Shown piece after piece: positions 52,727-60,151 of a stretch of DNA of 64,000 nucleotides (position 1 is the first letter of the stretch; every line of letters begins with the position of its first letter). The translations under genes were made by a program, and so were the position numbers. This DNA is from Butyrivibrio hungatei DSM 14810 (GTDB lineage: Bacteria; Bacillota; Clostridia; Lachnospirales; Lachnospiraceae). Where the stretch lies: NCBI RefSeq assembly GCF_900143205.1, contig NZ_FRDH01000003.1, positions 682,001 through 746,000 of the forward strand. Reading direction: 5' to 3'. The notes beneath the pieces are model-generated. The model did no database searches, was not told the origin of the DNA, and saw only the letters and a list, made by a program, of their open reading frames with translations.

Positions 52727-52832
52727 ACCCTTTTTGAAATATTTTTTTATTTTTTTGGCACAATTTGAATTTTTTTTGTTTTCTTATTAAGTTTTTGACA
52801 CAATTTGCCGATATATAGGCCCAATGCCCATT

Positions 52833-54005
52833 TTATGCGCTTGTGACGATTTTGATCATATTGATCACTCGCATTAAAATTGAATGTTTATTACAAACCT
52901 CTTCATATCCATTCTGGGAAATTGTTTCTCTTTTTGAATCATTTTTAAGATAATAACTTATTTTGTCATTCATTTCTTCTATAGAATTAAAAGTTTCTAA
53001 GTGAGTACCTATCTCAAAATATTCTTCAAGCTCTGGCTGATAATTTGTCAAAACAAATCCCCGGCAGGCCATGATATCCCATATTCTCTGTGGAATACCC
53101 GTTTGTATGGATCTCATAGTGATGTTTAGGTTGATCTTACTCTGTCTAAATACAAAAGGCATCTCTGTCAAAGTCTTTACTCCTCCATGGCAGATAATAG
53201 ATTTATCAAGATCCTTTGTATTACTTCTGGTAAATAAGTGGATTCCATTTATATCTTTATTTTCTGCCAGGCAGTTGAGCATTCTGATTCTTTCCATATA
53301 TGCCATATGATATGAAAGATAATTGTTGCTCACTATAAAGTTATCTAGGTTGCAGACATATTCTGTGCTTCCCATTAAACTATCGGTAGCCTTTATTTCT
53401 TTTACCGACTCCTTATCAAGATTATCCTCTATCCATTCCATGCCAAAAGGGGCCTTTTGGATCTGTTCATTCATAAGGCTCATTAGCTTATCTTTGCTTT
53501 TTTCGGATATCTTAAGCTCTGTGAATGGATCTTTTTCACTATAAAGTGATCCGATAAAAGAAACATCATATAGATATCTGCTCTCATCTCCAAGAAGTTT
53601 ACTAACTCTTTCAGTAGGAGATCCCAGAGGCAGATAAAAGATATTTTCAGGATTGTAGTCCTTTACTGACAAATACTGACCGTAATCAAAAAGAAAAGTC
53701 TTATTGGTCTTATTCTTAATACTGTTATGATATATCTCAAAAACAGGGCAATCCACAGTCTCTGACATATAGATAATGCCAAGTCTGTCACATACTATAG
53801 AAAGAAAAGGAAAATAATTAATAGAAAAAATAAATAGCGGAGAATATTCTGCAATAAGATCACCTAACCTATCGATCTTAGCAGAAATATCAAGATTCGC
53901 ATTCATTCCGTCATCATCTTCAACAACATTTACTCCCACCTGTTTAAAGGCATCAATAAAATCAGGCTCACAAACACTGTTATACCTGTAAAAAATTATA
54001 TTCAT
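52833..54005 (-). CDS. CgeB-like glycosyltransferase (DUF3880 family) beside flagellin
   Basis: This 390-residue protein begins IIFYRYNSVCEPDF and has DVSFIGSLYSEKD in the middle, then SKINLNITMRSIQTGIPQR, DIMACRGFVLTNY and QPELEEYFEIG, matching the three other copies in this window. The glycine pair of the family motif (GVGG or GCGG) is changed to CRG here. Its place directly upstream of the flagellin 2 gene suggests that it glycosylates flagellin, but this is inferred from position. AGGGAG precedes the start, and the GT2 gene ends 11 bases upstream. Confidence 0.83.
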   Translation of the reverse strand: MNIIFYRYNSVCEPDFIDAFKQVGVNVVEDDDGMNANLDISAKIDRLGDLIAEYSPLFIFSINYFPFLSIVCDRLGIIYMSETVDCPVFEIYHNSIKNKTNKTFLFDYGQYLSVKDYNPENIFYLPLGSPTERVSKLLGDESRYLYDVSFIGSLYSEKDPFTELKISEKSKDKLMSLMNEQIQKAPFGMEWIEDNLDKESVKEIKATDSLMGSTEYVCNLDNFIVSNNYLSYHMAYMERIRMLNCLAENKDINGIHLFTRSNTKDLDKSIICHGGVKTLTEMPFVFRQSKINLNITMRSIQTGIPQRIWDIMACRGFVLTNYQPELEEYFEIGTHLETFNSIEEMNDKISYYLKNDSKRETISQNGYEEVCNKHSILMRVINMIKIVTSA

Positions 54006-54016
54006 AGAAGGACTCC

Positions 54017-54826
54017 CTACTTAAGATATGCTTCTAAAATTCTGCCGACATTTTCCAGAACGCCATTCTTTTTGGCACTTATCAGAAGGCTCTCAACCGC
54101 TTTGTCAAAAAGATTTCTCTCAAGTAATATCTGCCTGTTCTTGGCAATGATATAGCATCTTGAGTCATAGTACTTGCCTATATCTGAGGACATCCCTTCA
54201 CTTATAAGGTCAACCTGCATAAGTGACTTAGGAACAACGCGGATCTTATATTTAGAAGCAAATCTAACAAGAAACTCCCAGTCTTCAAGAGCTGTTATGT
54301 TCTCATCAAGTCCTCCAACATCCATAAAGGCATCCTTGTCCACAAAGAACGTTGGAGATCCAATAAAGTTCCTAACAGCAAGCTCCTCAAGATAATCTTC
54401 TCTTTCATCAATGCCTACTTCCACAGCTTCATCTTCGGCAGTTAATGCTGTATACCAATGGGAATAGAGCTGAGCATCCGGGTGCTTTTCTATATAAAGG
54501 CACATTTCTTTGAGCTTATCTTTATTCCAAACATCATCGCTATCCTGAAACGCAACCCACTTCTCGCTTACAACTTCTCTCATAGCTCTGTTTCTTGCCT
54601 TGGCAGAGCCGCCATTTTTGTCCTGCCTATAATATAGCAGGTTCTCATACTTTTTCTGCAGCTCTTCTATGAGCTCTTTGGTATTATCCGTTGAACAGTC
54701 ATCCATTATGATGATCTGGCTAATTTCAAAAAGATCCCCTTTTCCTTCCTGAAAATAAACGCTCTCTATAGATTTTTGTATCTTATCTGCTCGATTGTAA
54801 GTTGGAATGATAACACTGATTTTCAT
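54017..54826 (-). CDS. Glycosyltransferase family 2
   Basis: A 269-residue GT2: SVIIPTYNRADKIQKSIES at 4-22, MDDCSTDNTKEL near 41, NGGSAKARNRA near 72 and FQDSDDVWNKDKL near 92 with the DxD-type metal site. The helical end from 210 is short. AAAGGGGG lies before the ATG. It sits right after the terminator of the fliD operon and is followed by a CgeB-like gene. Together they form a two-gene transferase unit inside the flagellar block. Confidence 0.9.
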   Translation of the reverse strand: MKISVIIPTYNRADKIQKSIESVYFQEGKGDLFEISQIIIMDDCSTDNTKELIEELQKKYENLLYYRQDKNGGSAKARNRAMREVVSEKWVAFQDSDDVWNKDKLKEMCLYIEKHPDAQLYSHWYTALTAEDEAVEVGIDEREDYLEELAVRNFIGSPTFFVDKDAFMDVGGLDENITALEDWEFLVRFASKYKIRVVPKSLMQVDLISEGMSSDIGKYYDSRCYIIAKNRQILLERNLFDKAVESLLISAKKNGVLENVGRILEAYLK

Positions 54827-54855
54827 GAAGAAGCCCCCTTTCTATAATTCTACCA

Positions 54856-54883
54856 AAAAAGAGAGCCCTTGGGCTCTCTTTTT
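54856..54883 (-). terminator. Rho-independent terminator of the flaG-fliD-fliS operon
   Basis: A 13-bp stem (AAAAAGAGAGCCC with its complement) and a 2-base loop; on the minus strand it ends in a run of T. It overlaps the stop codon region of the FliT/FlgN-like gene. Confidence 0.93.
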
Positions 54884-55361
54884 AATTTTTATTATCCAAA
54901 AACTGAGGTGGAATATTCTGGAAATTATTCATCGTCTTGTAATAATTAAACGCCGCAGCAGATTTCTGTTTGCCTAGATTCATCTTCTGCCTGGCCTGAC
55001 TGAAGTAGTCTTCTGCAAGCTTTTTGTTTCTATGCTCAGCTGCTTCAATAGATGCGCTCTTAGCGGTAATCTCCTGAATTAGTCCTTGCATACGTTTGAT
55101 CTGGTCTTTATAGAGTTCCTTATTATCTCCAACTTCTTTTTTGACCTTATCAAATAAAGTCTGGAATCCATCATCCAACTTAAGAAGTTGATCAATAAGC
55201 TCACCCTTTACATCCAAGATCTTATCAAAAGCTTCTTCATCGACATTATCAGGGTTCTTGAGGAGTTCTTTTTGCTTCTCATTCTCTTCCTGAATCTTGT
55301 CCATGACTCCAATCTTCTTGATCAGACTCTCTTCCAACATATCAAGACTTGCTGACACCAT
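54882..55361 (-). CDS. FliT/FlgN-like flagellar chaperone
   Basis: The 159-residue protein is almost entirely helical and coiled-coil (EESLIKKIGVMDKIQEE, then HRNKKLAEDYFSQAR), with the size and position of the FliT/FlgN export chaperones that bind hook-associated proteins. It has no other domain. It follows fliS by 23 bases in the flaG-fliD-fliS operon, the usual place of FliT. The sequence is too divergent to decide between FliT and FlgN. AAGGAG precedes the ATG, and the operon terminator lies at its end. Confidence 0.65.
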   Translation of the reverse strand: MVSASLDMLEESLIKKIGVMDKIQEENEKQKELLKNPDNVDEEAFDKILDVKGELIDQLLKLDDGFQTLFDKVKKEVGDNKELYKDQIKRMQGLIQEITAKSASIEAAEHRNKKLAEDYFSQARQKMNLGKQKSAAAFNYYKTMNNFQNIPPQFLDNKN

Positions 55362-55384
55362 TAGGTAATCTCCTTAATTATGTA

Positions 55385-55786
55385 TTAAGCATCCTTTACA
55401 TATACATGATTAGCTTTCATAACTTCTACCCAGTTATCTCTGATAGCATGCATATGTTTGTTGACTTCGGCAACTATTTCTCTGTCTTTTCCCATATTTG
55501 CTTCGATAAGTCTTCTAGCAATATAAGAATACATGTTTTCAAAGTCCTGTGCAACCGGATACTTCATATCAAGAGTATTTCTAAGGTAATCAATGATCTT
55601 CTCTGTCTTGATTATATTTATATGTGCTTTCTCGACATCATTTTTTTCCAATGCATAGTCTGCAACATTTAAGAACTTGATTGCTCCATCGTAGAGCATA
55701 AGTGTAAGTTCTGGGCCAGAAGCTCCCATTACCTTATTATTTTTATACTGTGCATATGCATTCTGTTGAGCTGATAATATTGCCAT
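55385..55786 (-). CDS. fliS: Flagellar export chaperone FliS
   Basis: At 133 residues it has the family length and the family blocks: AYAQYKNNKVMGASGPEL near 10-27, LMLYDGAIKFL near 29-39 and the late NMYSYIARRLIEANMGKD. FliS binds the C-terminus of newly made flagellin, keeps it soluble and hands it to the export gate. It lies between fliD and the FliT/FlgN-like gene, the standard order. GAGGGAG precedes the start. Confidence 0.95.
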   Translation of the reverse strand: MAILSAQQNAYAQYKNNKVMGASGPELTLMLYDGAIKFLNVADYALEKNDVEKAHINIIKTEKIIDYLRNTLDMKYPVAQDFENMYSYIARRLIEANMGKDREIVAEVNKHMHAIRDNWVEVMKANHVYVKDA

Positions 55787-55827
55787 TGGCGCTCCCTCGC
55801 AATCTTTTTTGAATTTTTAATATTTCA

Positions 55828-57363
55828 TTAGCTACCTGATCCAAAGAAATTGGACAAGGATCCGCTTGAACTATTGATCTTTGATAACGCTGTTTCCATC
55901 CTGGAGAACTTGGAATACAGCTTATCCTGAGCTGCTTCCAGTGCGCTCTGCGCATCAGAAATCTTAGTATTATATGCACTATATTGTGAAGCCATGAGTT
56001 TGTCTTCATAAATAGTAAATGAGCTACTATATTCTGTGCCCTTCATCAGATCTGAAAGTCTGCTGTAAAGATTCTTGGATAATTCAGAGAAGAAGTTCTG
56101 TACTGCAGTAGGATCTGAGGCAATGAATCCCTTTAAAAGATCAGCGTTGCCACTTGTTGATGCGTCATCAGGATCTCCATCGATATGAAGAAGGTCTCTC
56201 TCATTTTCTTCTGTTGTGAAATAGCTTCCTGTTCCAATGCCAAAGTATCCGAGAGAAAGGCTCTTTACTGTTCCATCCTTCATTGTGATATCAAAAGAGC
56301 TGTTCATAACCTCTCTAAGCGCCTGCTTAACAGTTCCAATTGTCTCATCTTTGCTAAGAAGTCCATCTTTGATCTTCTTTTCCCACTCTTCAACTTCTGT
56401 ATCAGACATTTCTTTCTTCTGATCATCAGTAAGCATCTTGTACTTAGTAGCTTTATCTGCATTATAAAGAGTAGCAAATTCCTTCATGAGATCATTGTAC
56501 TCTTTGAGCATATTCTTGATATTATCGTAGATACCGCTAGTATCCTGCTTGGTTGTAAGAGTGATACCCTTAGCTTCTTCATTAGCAGTAATAGTAAGGC
56601 CATTTATTTCAAATGTATTACTATCTGATGTATACTTCTCACCGTTTAATACGATCTCAGCACTTGAACCAGCTATATAATTGGAGTTATCAGCCTTTTT
56701 AGTAAGTCCAAGTCGAGTCATTGCTGTAGTTGATTCGTCATCAAGCAAGAGATCAAAGGATTTAGACTCACCAGCTTCCTTAGATGAAACGAAAAATCTT
56801 CCGTTCTTATCATCGTAGTTGAAGTTAAGGCCTGTTCCTGTCTCTGAAGATGTAGCATTCTTAAGTTTACCAAGGATACTTTCTACTGTATCTCCGGCTT
56901 CAACAGTAACTGATAAAACATCGGAAGCGCTACCTCCGATACTGAACTTGATCTTATCACCTGCTGATAATCCTAATTCTTCTGCTGTTGTCTCTTTAGT
57001 TGCCTTTGAAGTTCCAACTTTAACTTCCTGACCAGTCAAATAAGCAGATTTAGCAAGCTTATTGATATCAAGAGTCTGTGTAGCATCCATCGCTGCTTCA
57101 CCAGTAACTATGGTTGCTGCTTTATCATTTGATGATGTAGTTGTCTTCTTGGTATAAGCAGTTGAGAATCTCATATTGCTAAGTGCACCATTATAAAATT
57201 TGGTCACTTTCTTATTGAGTTCTTTCCACTTATCCTGTTTCCAGGTAAGTTTTTTCTGATCGCCCTTGGCTGTTTCTAATCTATCTTTCTTGGTCTGTGT
57301 GAGCGCTGTTATGATACTTTCTGTATCCAGCCCTGAATTCATTCCTGTTATTCTGATAGGCAT
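55828..57363 (-). CDS. fliD: Flagellar hook-associated protein 2 (filament cap) FliD
   Basis: The 511-residue protein begins IRITGMNSGLDTESIITAL and has the FliD N-terminal helix rich in K and W (LTWKQDKWKELNKKV near 44-58). The large middle part is the beta-rich D2/D3 region, and the C-terminus from about 440 (SDLMKGTEYSSSF, KLMASQYSAYNTK) is the second coiled coil. FliD forms the cap that places flagellin subunits at the filament tip. It follows flaG and precedes fliS. AAAGGAG lies upstream of the ATG. Confidence 0.95.
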   Translation of the reverse strand: MPIRITGMNSGLDTESIITALTQTKKDRLETAKGDQKKLTWKQDKWKELNKKVTKFYNGALSNMRFSTAYTKKTTTSSNDKAATIVTGEAAMDATQTLDINKLAKSAYLTGQEVKVGTSKATKETTAEELGLSAGDKIKFSIGGSASDVLSVTVEAGDTVESILGKLKNATSSETGTGLNFNYDDKNGRFFVSSKEAGESKSFDLLLDDESTTAMTRLGLTKKADNSNYIAGSSAEIVLNGEKYTSDSNTFEINGLTITANEEAKGITLTTKQDTSGIYDNIKNMLKEYNDLMKEFATLYNADKATKYKMLTDDQKKEMSDTEVEEWEKKIKDGLLSKDETIGTVKQALREVMNSSFDITMKDGTVKSLSLGYFGIGTGSYFTTEENERDLLHIDGDPDDASTSGNADLLKGFIASDPTAVQNFFSELSKNLYSRLSDLMKGTEYSSSFTIYEDKLMASQYSAYNTKISDAQSALEAAQDKLYSKFSRMETALSKINSSSGSLSNFFGSGS

Positions 57364-57441
57364 AGGCTTTCTCCTTTCTCAATCCGTGAGTGTACTAATT
57401 TGACATCCATGTCAAACAACATATGTTACATACCGGAAATG

Positions 57442-57915
57442 TTAGCGTTTCTCGTCTACCATGATTCCAGCTATTTCCCAAACCTTGGCAATCATATCAA
57501 GAGTCTCATCTGGTGGAAATTCCTTGATGACTTTCTTGGTCTCTTTATCAACCATCTTGATCGTTACTCTGTTGGTCTTCTCATGAATACCAAATACTGC
57601 CTCAGCGCTTGACTTAGCATTCTGAGTCATTTCAGAGATTGCCTTCTTGACCTTTGCATTATCAGCCTGGATCTGCTCTTCAGTAGCCTCAATAAACTCC
57701 TGCTCGCTAGCATAGTTCTGAGGGCCACTCTGAGTATTAGTATTGTTTGAGCTATCAGCAGCTTCTACCTTGAATTCAACATTCTGCATGCTGCCGTCAG
57801 CTTCACGATTAACTACTTCAGAATTAGCCTGACTCTGCTCCTGTACCTGTGTTTTTACCTGTGGCTGCGCCTGCTGTATAAGTGGCGAAAAGCCGTTAAT
57901 TGCTTCCATTCCCAT
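57442..57915 (-). CDS. flaG: FlaG family flagellar protein
   Basis: The C-terminal 70 residues match FlaG: SAEAVFGIHEKTNRVTIKM, then DKETKKVIKEFPPDETLDM near 125-145. The N-terminal part is a glutamine-rich, low-complexity stretch (QQAQPQVKTQVQEQSQ). FlaG influences filament length in several bacteria. ATG 57915 is chosen with GGAGG 9 bases upstream; ATG 57909 is also possible, while a frame to 57981 would lie across the leader. It is the first gene of the operon, with a sigma-28-type promoter about 100 bases upstream. Confidence 0.87.
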   Translation of the reverse strand: MGMEAINGFSPLIQQAQPQVKTQVQEQSQANSEVVNREADGSMQNVEFKVEAADSSNNTNTQSGPQNYASEQEFIEATEEQIQADNAKVKKAISEMTQNAKSSAEAVFGIHEKTNRVTIKMVDKETKKVIKEFPPDETLDMIAKVWEIAGIMVDEKR

Positions 57916-58011
57916 AATCCTATACCTCCATGGTTTCGAGAACATCCTTGTTATTGACCATTTATAATCTTGTAAGTTCAAATGAGATTGTTATAGCATT
58001 TCTTATCCTCT

Positions 58012-58038
58012 ATATCGGATACAAGAATTAAAACATTA
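58012..58038 (-). promoter_or_regulatory. Sigma-28-type promoter of the flaG-fliD-fliS operon
   Basis: On the minus strand TAATGTTT, an 11-base spacer and TCCGATAT match the SigD/FliA consensus and the flagellin 1 promoter. Confidence 0.8.
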
Positions 58039-58050
58039 GTCTTTTGAGGG

Positions 58051-58086
58051 AAAAAAATCCTAAAATTAATAAAAATTTTAGGATTT
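58051..58086 (-). terminator. Rho-independent terminator of the CgeB-like gene after csrA
   Basis: AATCCTAAAATT (58056-58067) pairs perfectly with AATTTTAGGATT (58074-58085), and TTTTTTT follows on the minus strand. The last codons and stop of the gene lie in the stem. Confidence 0.88.
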
Positions 58087-59265
58087 CAAAATATCCTGCA
58101 GAAGTTTTGTGTATGCGAAATTTTCAAACACCTTTTTCTGACCATTAAGAGCAATTTCTTTGCGCTCATCTTCATGTTGGAGGTAATAAGCTGTCTTTTG
58201 TATCATATCCTCAGGCGTATAAGCCATTACAAGATCAACTCCGTCTTCAAAATATTCCGCGATCTCAGCCTGATAATTTGTAATAAGGAATCCCCCTGCT
58301 GCCAGAATATCTATTACACGAAGTGATACTCCTGAAAGAATAGATCTAAGGGTTATGTTCAGATTTACCTTACTTCTATGGAAAACTCTTGGCATCTTTT
58401 CGTTGTAGCTGGCAAGCCCTAAGTCGCACACGCCTTCAATAGGCTTTGTACCTGGAGAAGTATAAAGAACTGTATTAAATCTTTTACCCATTTCAGTCAG
58501 GATATTTCTTCTTTCATTTACAGTGACTTTTTTCCTAAGGATATCCAGCATAACGCCGTCGTAATCTATCTCATATTTGCCGGTCTGTTCGAACTGTATG
58601 TACTTTCTTAGCTCTTTTACCTTCTCATATGGGTATATCTCTTCCTCGGTAAAAAAGTCCGCCCCAAATACACGTTCCTGGGCTTTGATAACCGCATCTG
58701 TATAGCCTTTAAGTACTGGTGGCAAGAAATTAACCTGATCATAGAAGTTATATTCATTGTCATAAAGATTTCCAAGAAAACTTACGTCATGCTCATATGC
58801 AATTTCGCCGCCAGTTTCCTTGTCAAGCTTCTGACACAGCTCGCCAAGTCTCTTTTCATTAACTCCAAGTGGTGAGTAATTTATGGTCTTAACACCCTTA
58901 TTAACCATATTTTGGTAAAGTACTTTATCAAAGACAAATATTCTGTTTACAGGATTATTGGTCACATGTGAGTCCAGCGTATAATGAGGGCAATCAAATA
59001 CCCAGCTCACATAAGGAATGCCATATTTCTGGCAGGCTTCCGAAATATTGGGGAAGAAATCAAAGCTATAGAGAAGGTCATAATATCTTTTGCCATCGAC
59101 CTCTGTTTTGGTCACCAGTTCTTTTATCTTTCCTTCTATTTCAGGTGTCAGATCAAAGCCATTCATATTGAGCTTAAAAACATCAACCTGATGTCCTAGC
59201 CTTTTCATGGCATCTCTGCAATCCTCACCATTAAATTCATCCCAGTCGTAATAAAGTATGCGCAT
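58078..59265 (-). CDS. CgeB-like glycosyltransferase (DUF3880 family) in the flagellar block
   Basis: The 395-residue protein begins ILYYDWDEFNGEDCRD, has DVSFLGNLYDNEYN in the middle and KVNLNITLRSILSGVSLR, DILAAGGFLITNY, then QAEIAEYFEDG in the donor half. It is the fourth family member here. It lies between csrA and flaG, inside a flagellar gene order that otherwise has no foreign genes, which strongly hints at flagellin modification. The csrA terminator stands upstream, so transcription needs readthrough or an unseen promoter. Its own terminator overlaps the stop codon. Confidence 0.87.
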   Translation of the reverse strand: MRILYYDWDEFNGEDCRDAMKRLGHQVDVFKLNMNGFDLTPEIEGKIKELVTKTEVDGKRYYDLLYSFDFFPNISEACQKYGIPYVSWVFDCPHYTLDSHVTNNPVNRIFVFDKVLYQNMVNKGVKTINYSPLGVNEKRLGELCQKLDKETGGEIAYEHDVSFLGNLYDNEYNFYDQVNFLPPVLKGYTDAVIKAQERVFGADFFTEEEIYPYEKVKELRKYIQFEQTGKYEIDYDGVMLDILRKKVTVNERRNILTEMGKRFNTVLYTSPGTKPIEGVCDLGLASYNEKMPRVFHRSKVNLNITLRSILSGVSLRVIDILAAGGFLITNYQAEIAEYFEDGVDLVMAYTPEDMIQKTAYYLQHEDERKEIALNGQKKVFENFAYTKLLQDILKS

Positions 59266-59280
59266 ATTTATCCTCTAGCC

Positions 59281-59314
59281 AAAAATAGGCCGCTGCCCCT
59301 ATGGACAGCAGCCT
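59281..59314 (-). terminator. Rho-independent terminator after csrA
   Basis: AGGC-GCTG pairs with CAGC-GCCT with one C/A mismatch, and ATTTTTGG follows on the minus strand, 23 bases past the csrA stop. Confidence 0.75.
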
Positions 59315-59337
59315 TAATCTCAAATGATATGAACTGA

Positions 59338-59553
59338 TCAAAGAAGCTTCTTGAGTTCTTCGATTCCGGAAACATCAGTAGCTTCCTTATTCTCGTTCTG
59401 AATCTGGATATATACTTCTTTTCTATAGATCGGAACATCCTTTGGCGCAGAAATACCGAGCTTGATCTGATCACCCCTGATGTCCAAAACTGTTACTTCT
59501 ATATTGTTATTAATAACGATAGACTCGTTCTTTTTTCTTGATAATGCTAACAT
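59338..59553 (-). CDS. csrA: Carbon storage regulator CsrA
   Basis: A 71-residue CsrA: MLALSRKKNESIVIN at 1-15, then VLDIRGDQIKLGISAPKD near 22-39 and VPIYRKEVY. Arg-rich strand 1 and the later strand form the RNA-binding face. CsrA dimers bind GGA motifs in mRNA leaders and block translation. In Firmicutes the main target is flagellin mRNA and FliW releases it. The fliW gene is 43 bases upstream, and the flagellin leaders here have matching GGA motifs. GGAGGGAG precedes the start. Confidence 0.97.
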   Translation of the reverse strand: MLALSRKKNESIVINNNIEVTVLDIRGDQIKLGISAPKDVPIYRKEVYIQIQNENKEATDVSGIEELKKLL

Positions 59554-59596
59554 ATGGTTCTCCCTCCGCGGCTAATGTTTTTGCTGGTTACTCAGA

Positions 59597-60055
59597 TCAT
59601 CCCTTTGCTTCTTTATTCTTCTGAAGGATGTCATAAATAGGGAACTTCACCGGATATTCATCATTATCAATAATTGTCTGGGAAGCCTTCATATCTTTGG
59701 TGTTGATGATAAATGGTCCCTTAAGATTAACTGTCATGAGCTTTAAGTCATGAGGAACTGTAACTGTTACAAGAACAAGCATCTCTTCCTCACTAAGATT
59801 TCCAATATACTCAACTTCAGCTTTATCAACAACAGGTTTATAATCTGGGCAAACTACTAATGGATCCATTACTGGCATAGCAAAATTAGGCTCATCAATA
59901 GACTGAAGCCACTTAATTGTGTTAGAACCCTGGTCCTCATCATGCATAAGTGTAAATCTTGTCATATCAGGGAATCCAATTATTCCATTTGGAAAAGTAA
60001 TGATCTTACTCTCCTCAATTTCTACTTCGCCAAATACTCTAGTTGTAAGTTTCAT
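59597..60055 (-). CDS. fliW: Flagellar assembly factor FliW
   Basis: The 152-residue protein shows the FliW core: TRVFGEVEIEESKIITF at 5-21, GIIGFPDMTRF near 24-34, and FIINTKDMKASQTI near 119-132. FliW binds CsrA and flagellin in turn: free flagellin takes FliW away from CsrA, which then represses flagellin translation. The fliW-csrA order is typical. ATGGAGG precedes the ATG. A candidate housekeeping promoter lies in the gap to flgL. Confidence 0.97.
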   Translation of the reverse strand: MKLTTRVFGEVEIEESKIITFPNGIIGFPDMTRFTLMHDEDQGSNTIKWLQSIDEPNFAMPVMDPLVVCPDYKPVVDKAEVEYIGNLSEEEMLVLVTVTVPHDLKLMTVNLKGPFIINTKDMKASQTIIDNDEYPVKFPIYDILQKNKEAKG

Positions 60056-60095
60056 GCTGTAACCTCCATTGTCTTTGAGACATCGCTACATTTTC

Positions 60096-60125
60096 ATTAT
60101 AAACGTTATTTCGTAACTATGCCAC
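60096..60125 (-). promoter_or_regulatory. Candidate sigma-A promoter of fliW-csrA
   Basis: On the minus strand GTGGCA (60125-60120), an 18-base spacer and TATAAT (60101-60096) lie 41 bases before the fliW start. The -35 match is partial. Confidence 0.4.
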
Positions 60126-60151
60126 ATTTTATTTTATCTGATGATATGTCA

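Larger units (their letters stand above)
52586..52832. other. Flagellin 2 leader and upstream AT-rich gap
   Basis: No gene is present. The part to about 52700 is the flagellin 2 leader, and 52701-52726 is its promoter. The stretch 52730-52832 is very T-rich and holds the end of the CgeB-like operon; I found no clear hairpin terminator there. Confidence 0.6.

Noticed and set aside
59268..59474. 68-residue arginine-rich minus-strand frame over csrA
   Set aside because: Overlaps csrA in another phase and runs through its terminator; csrA is clear.
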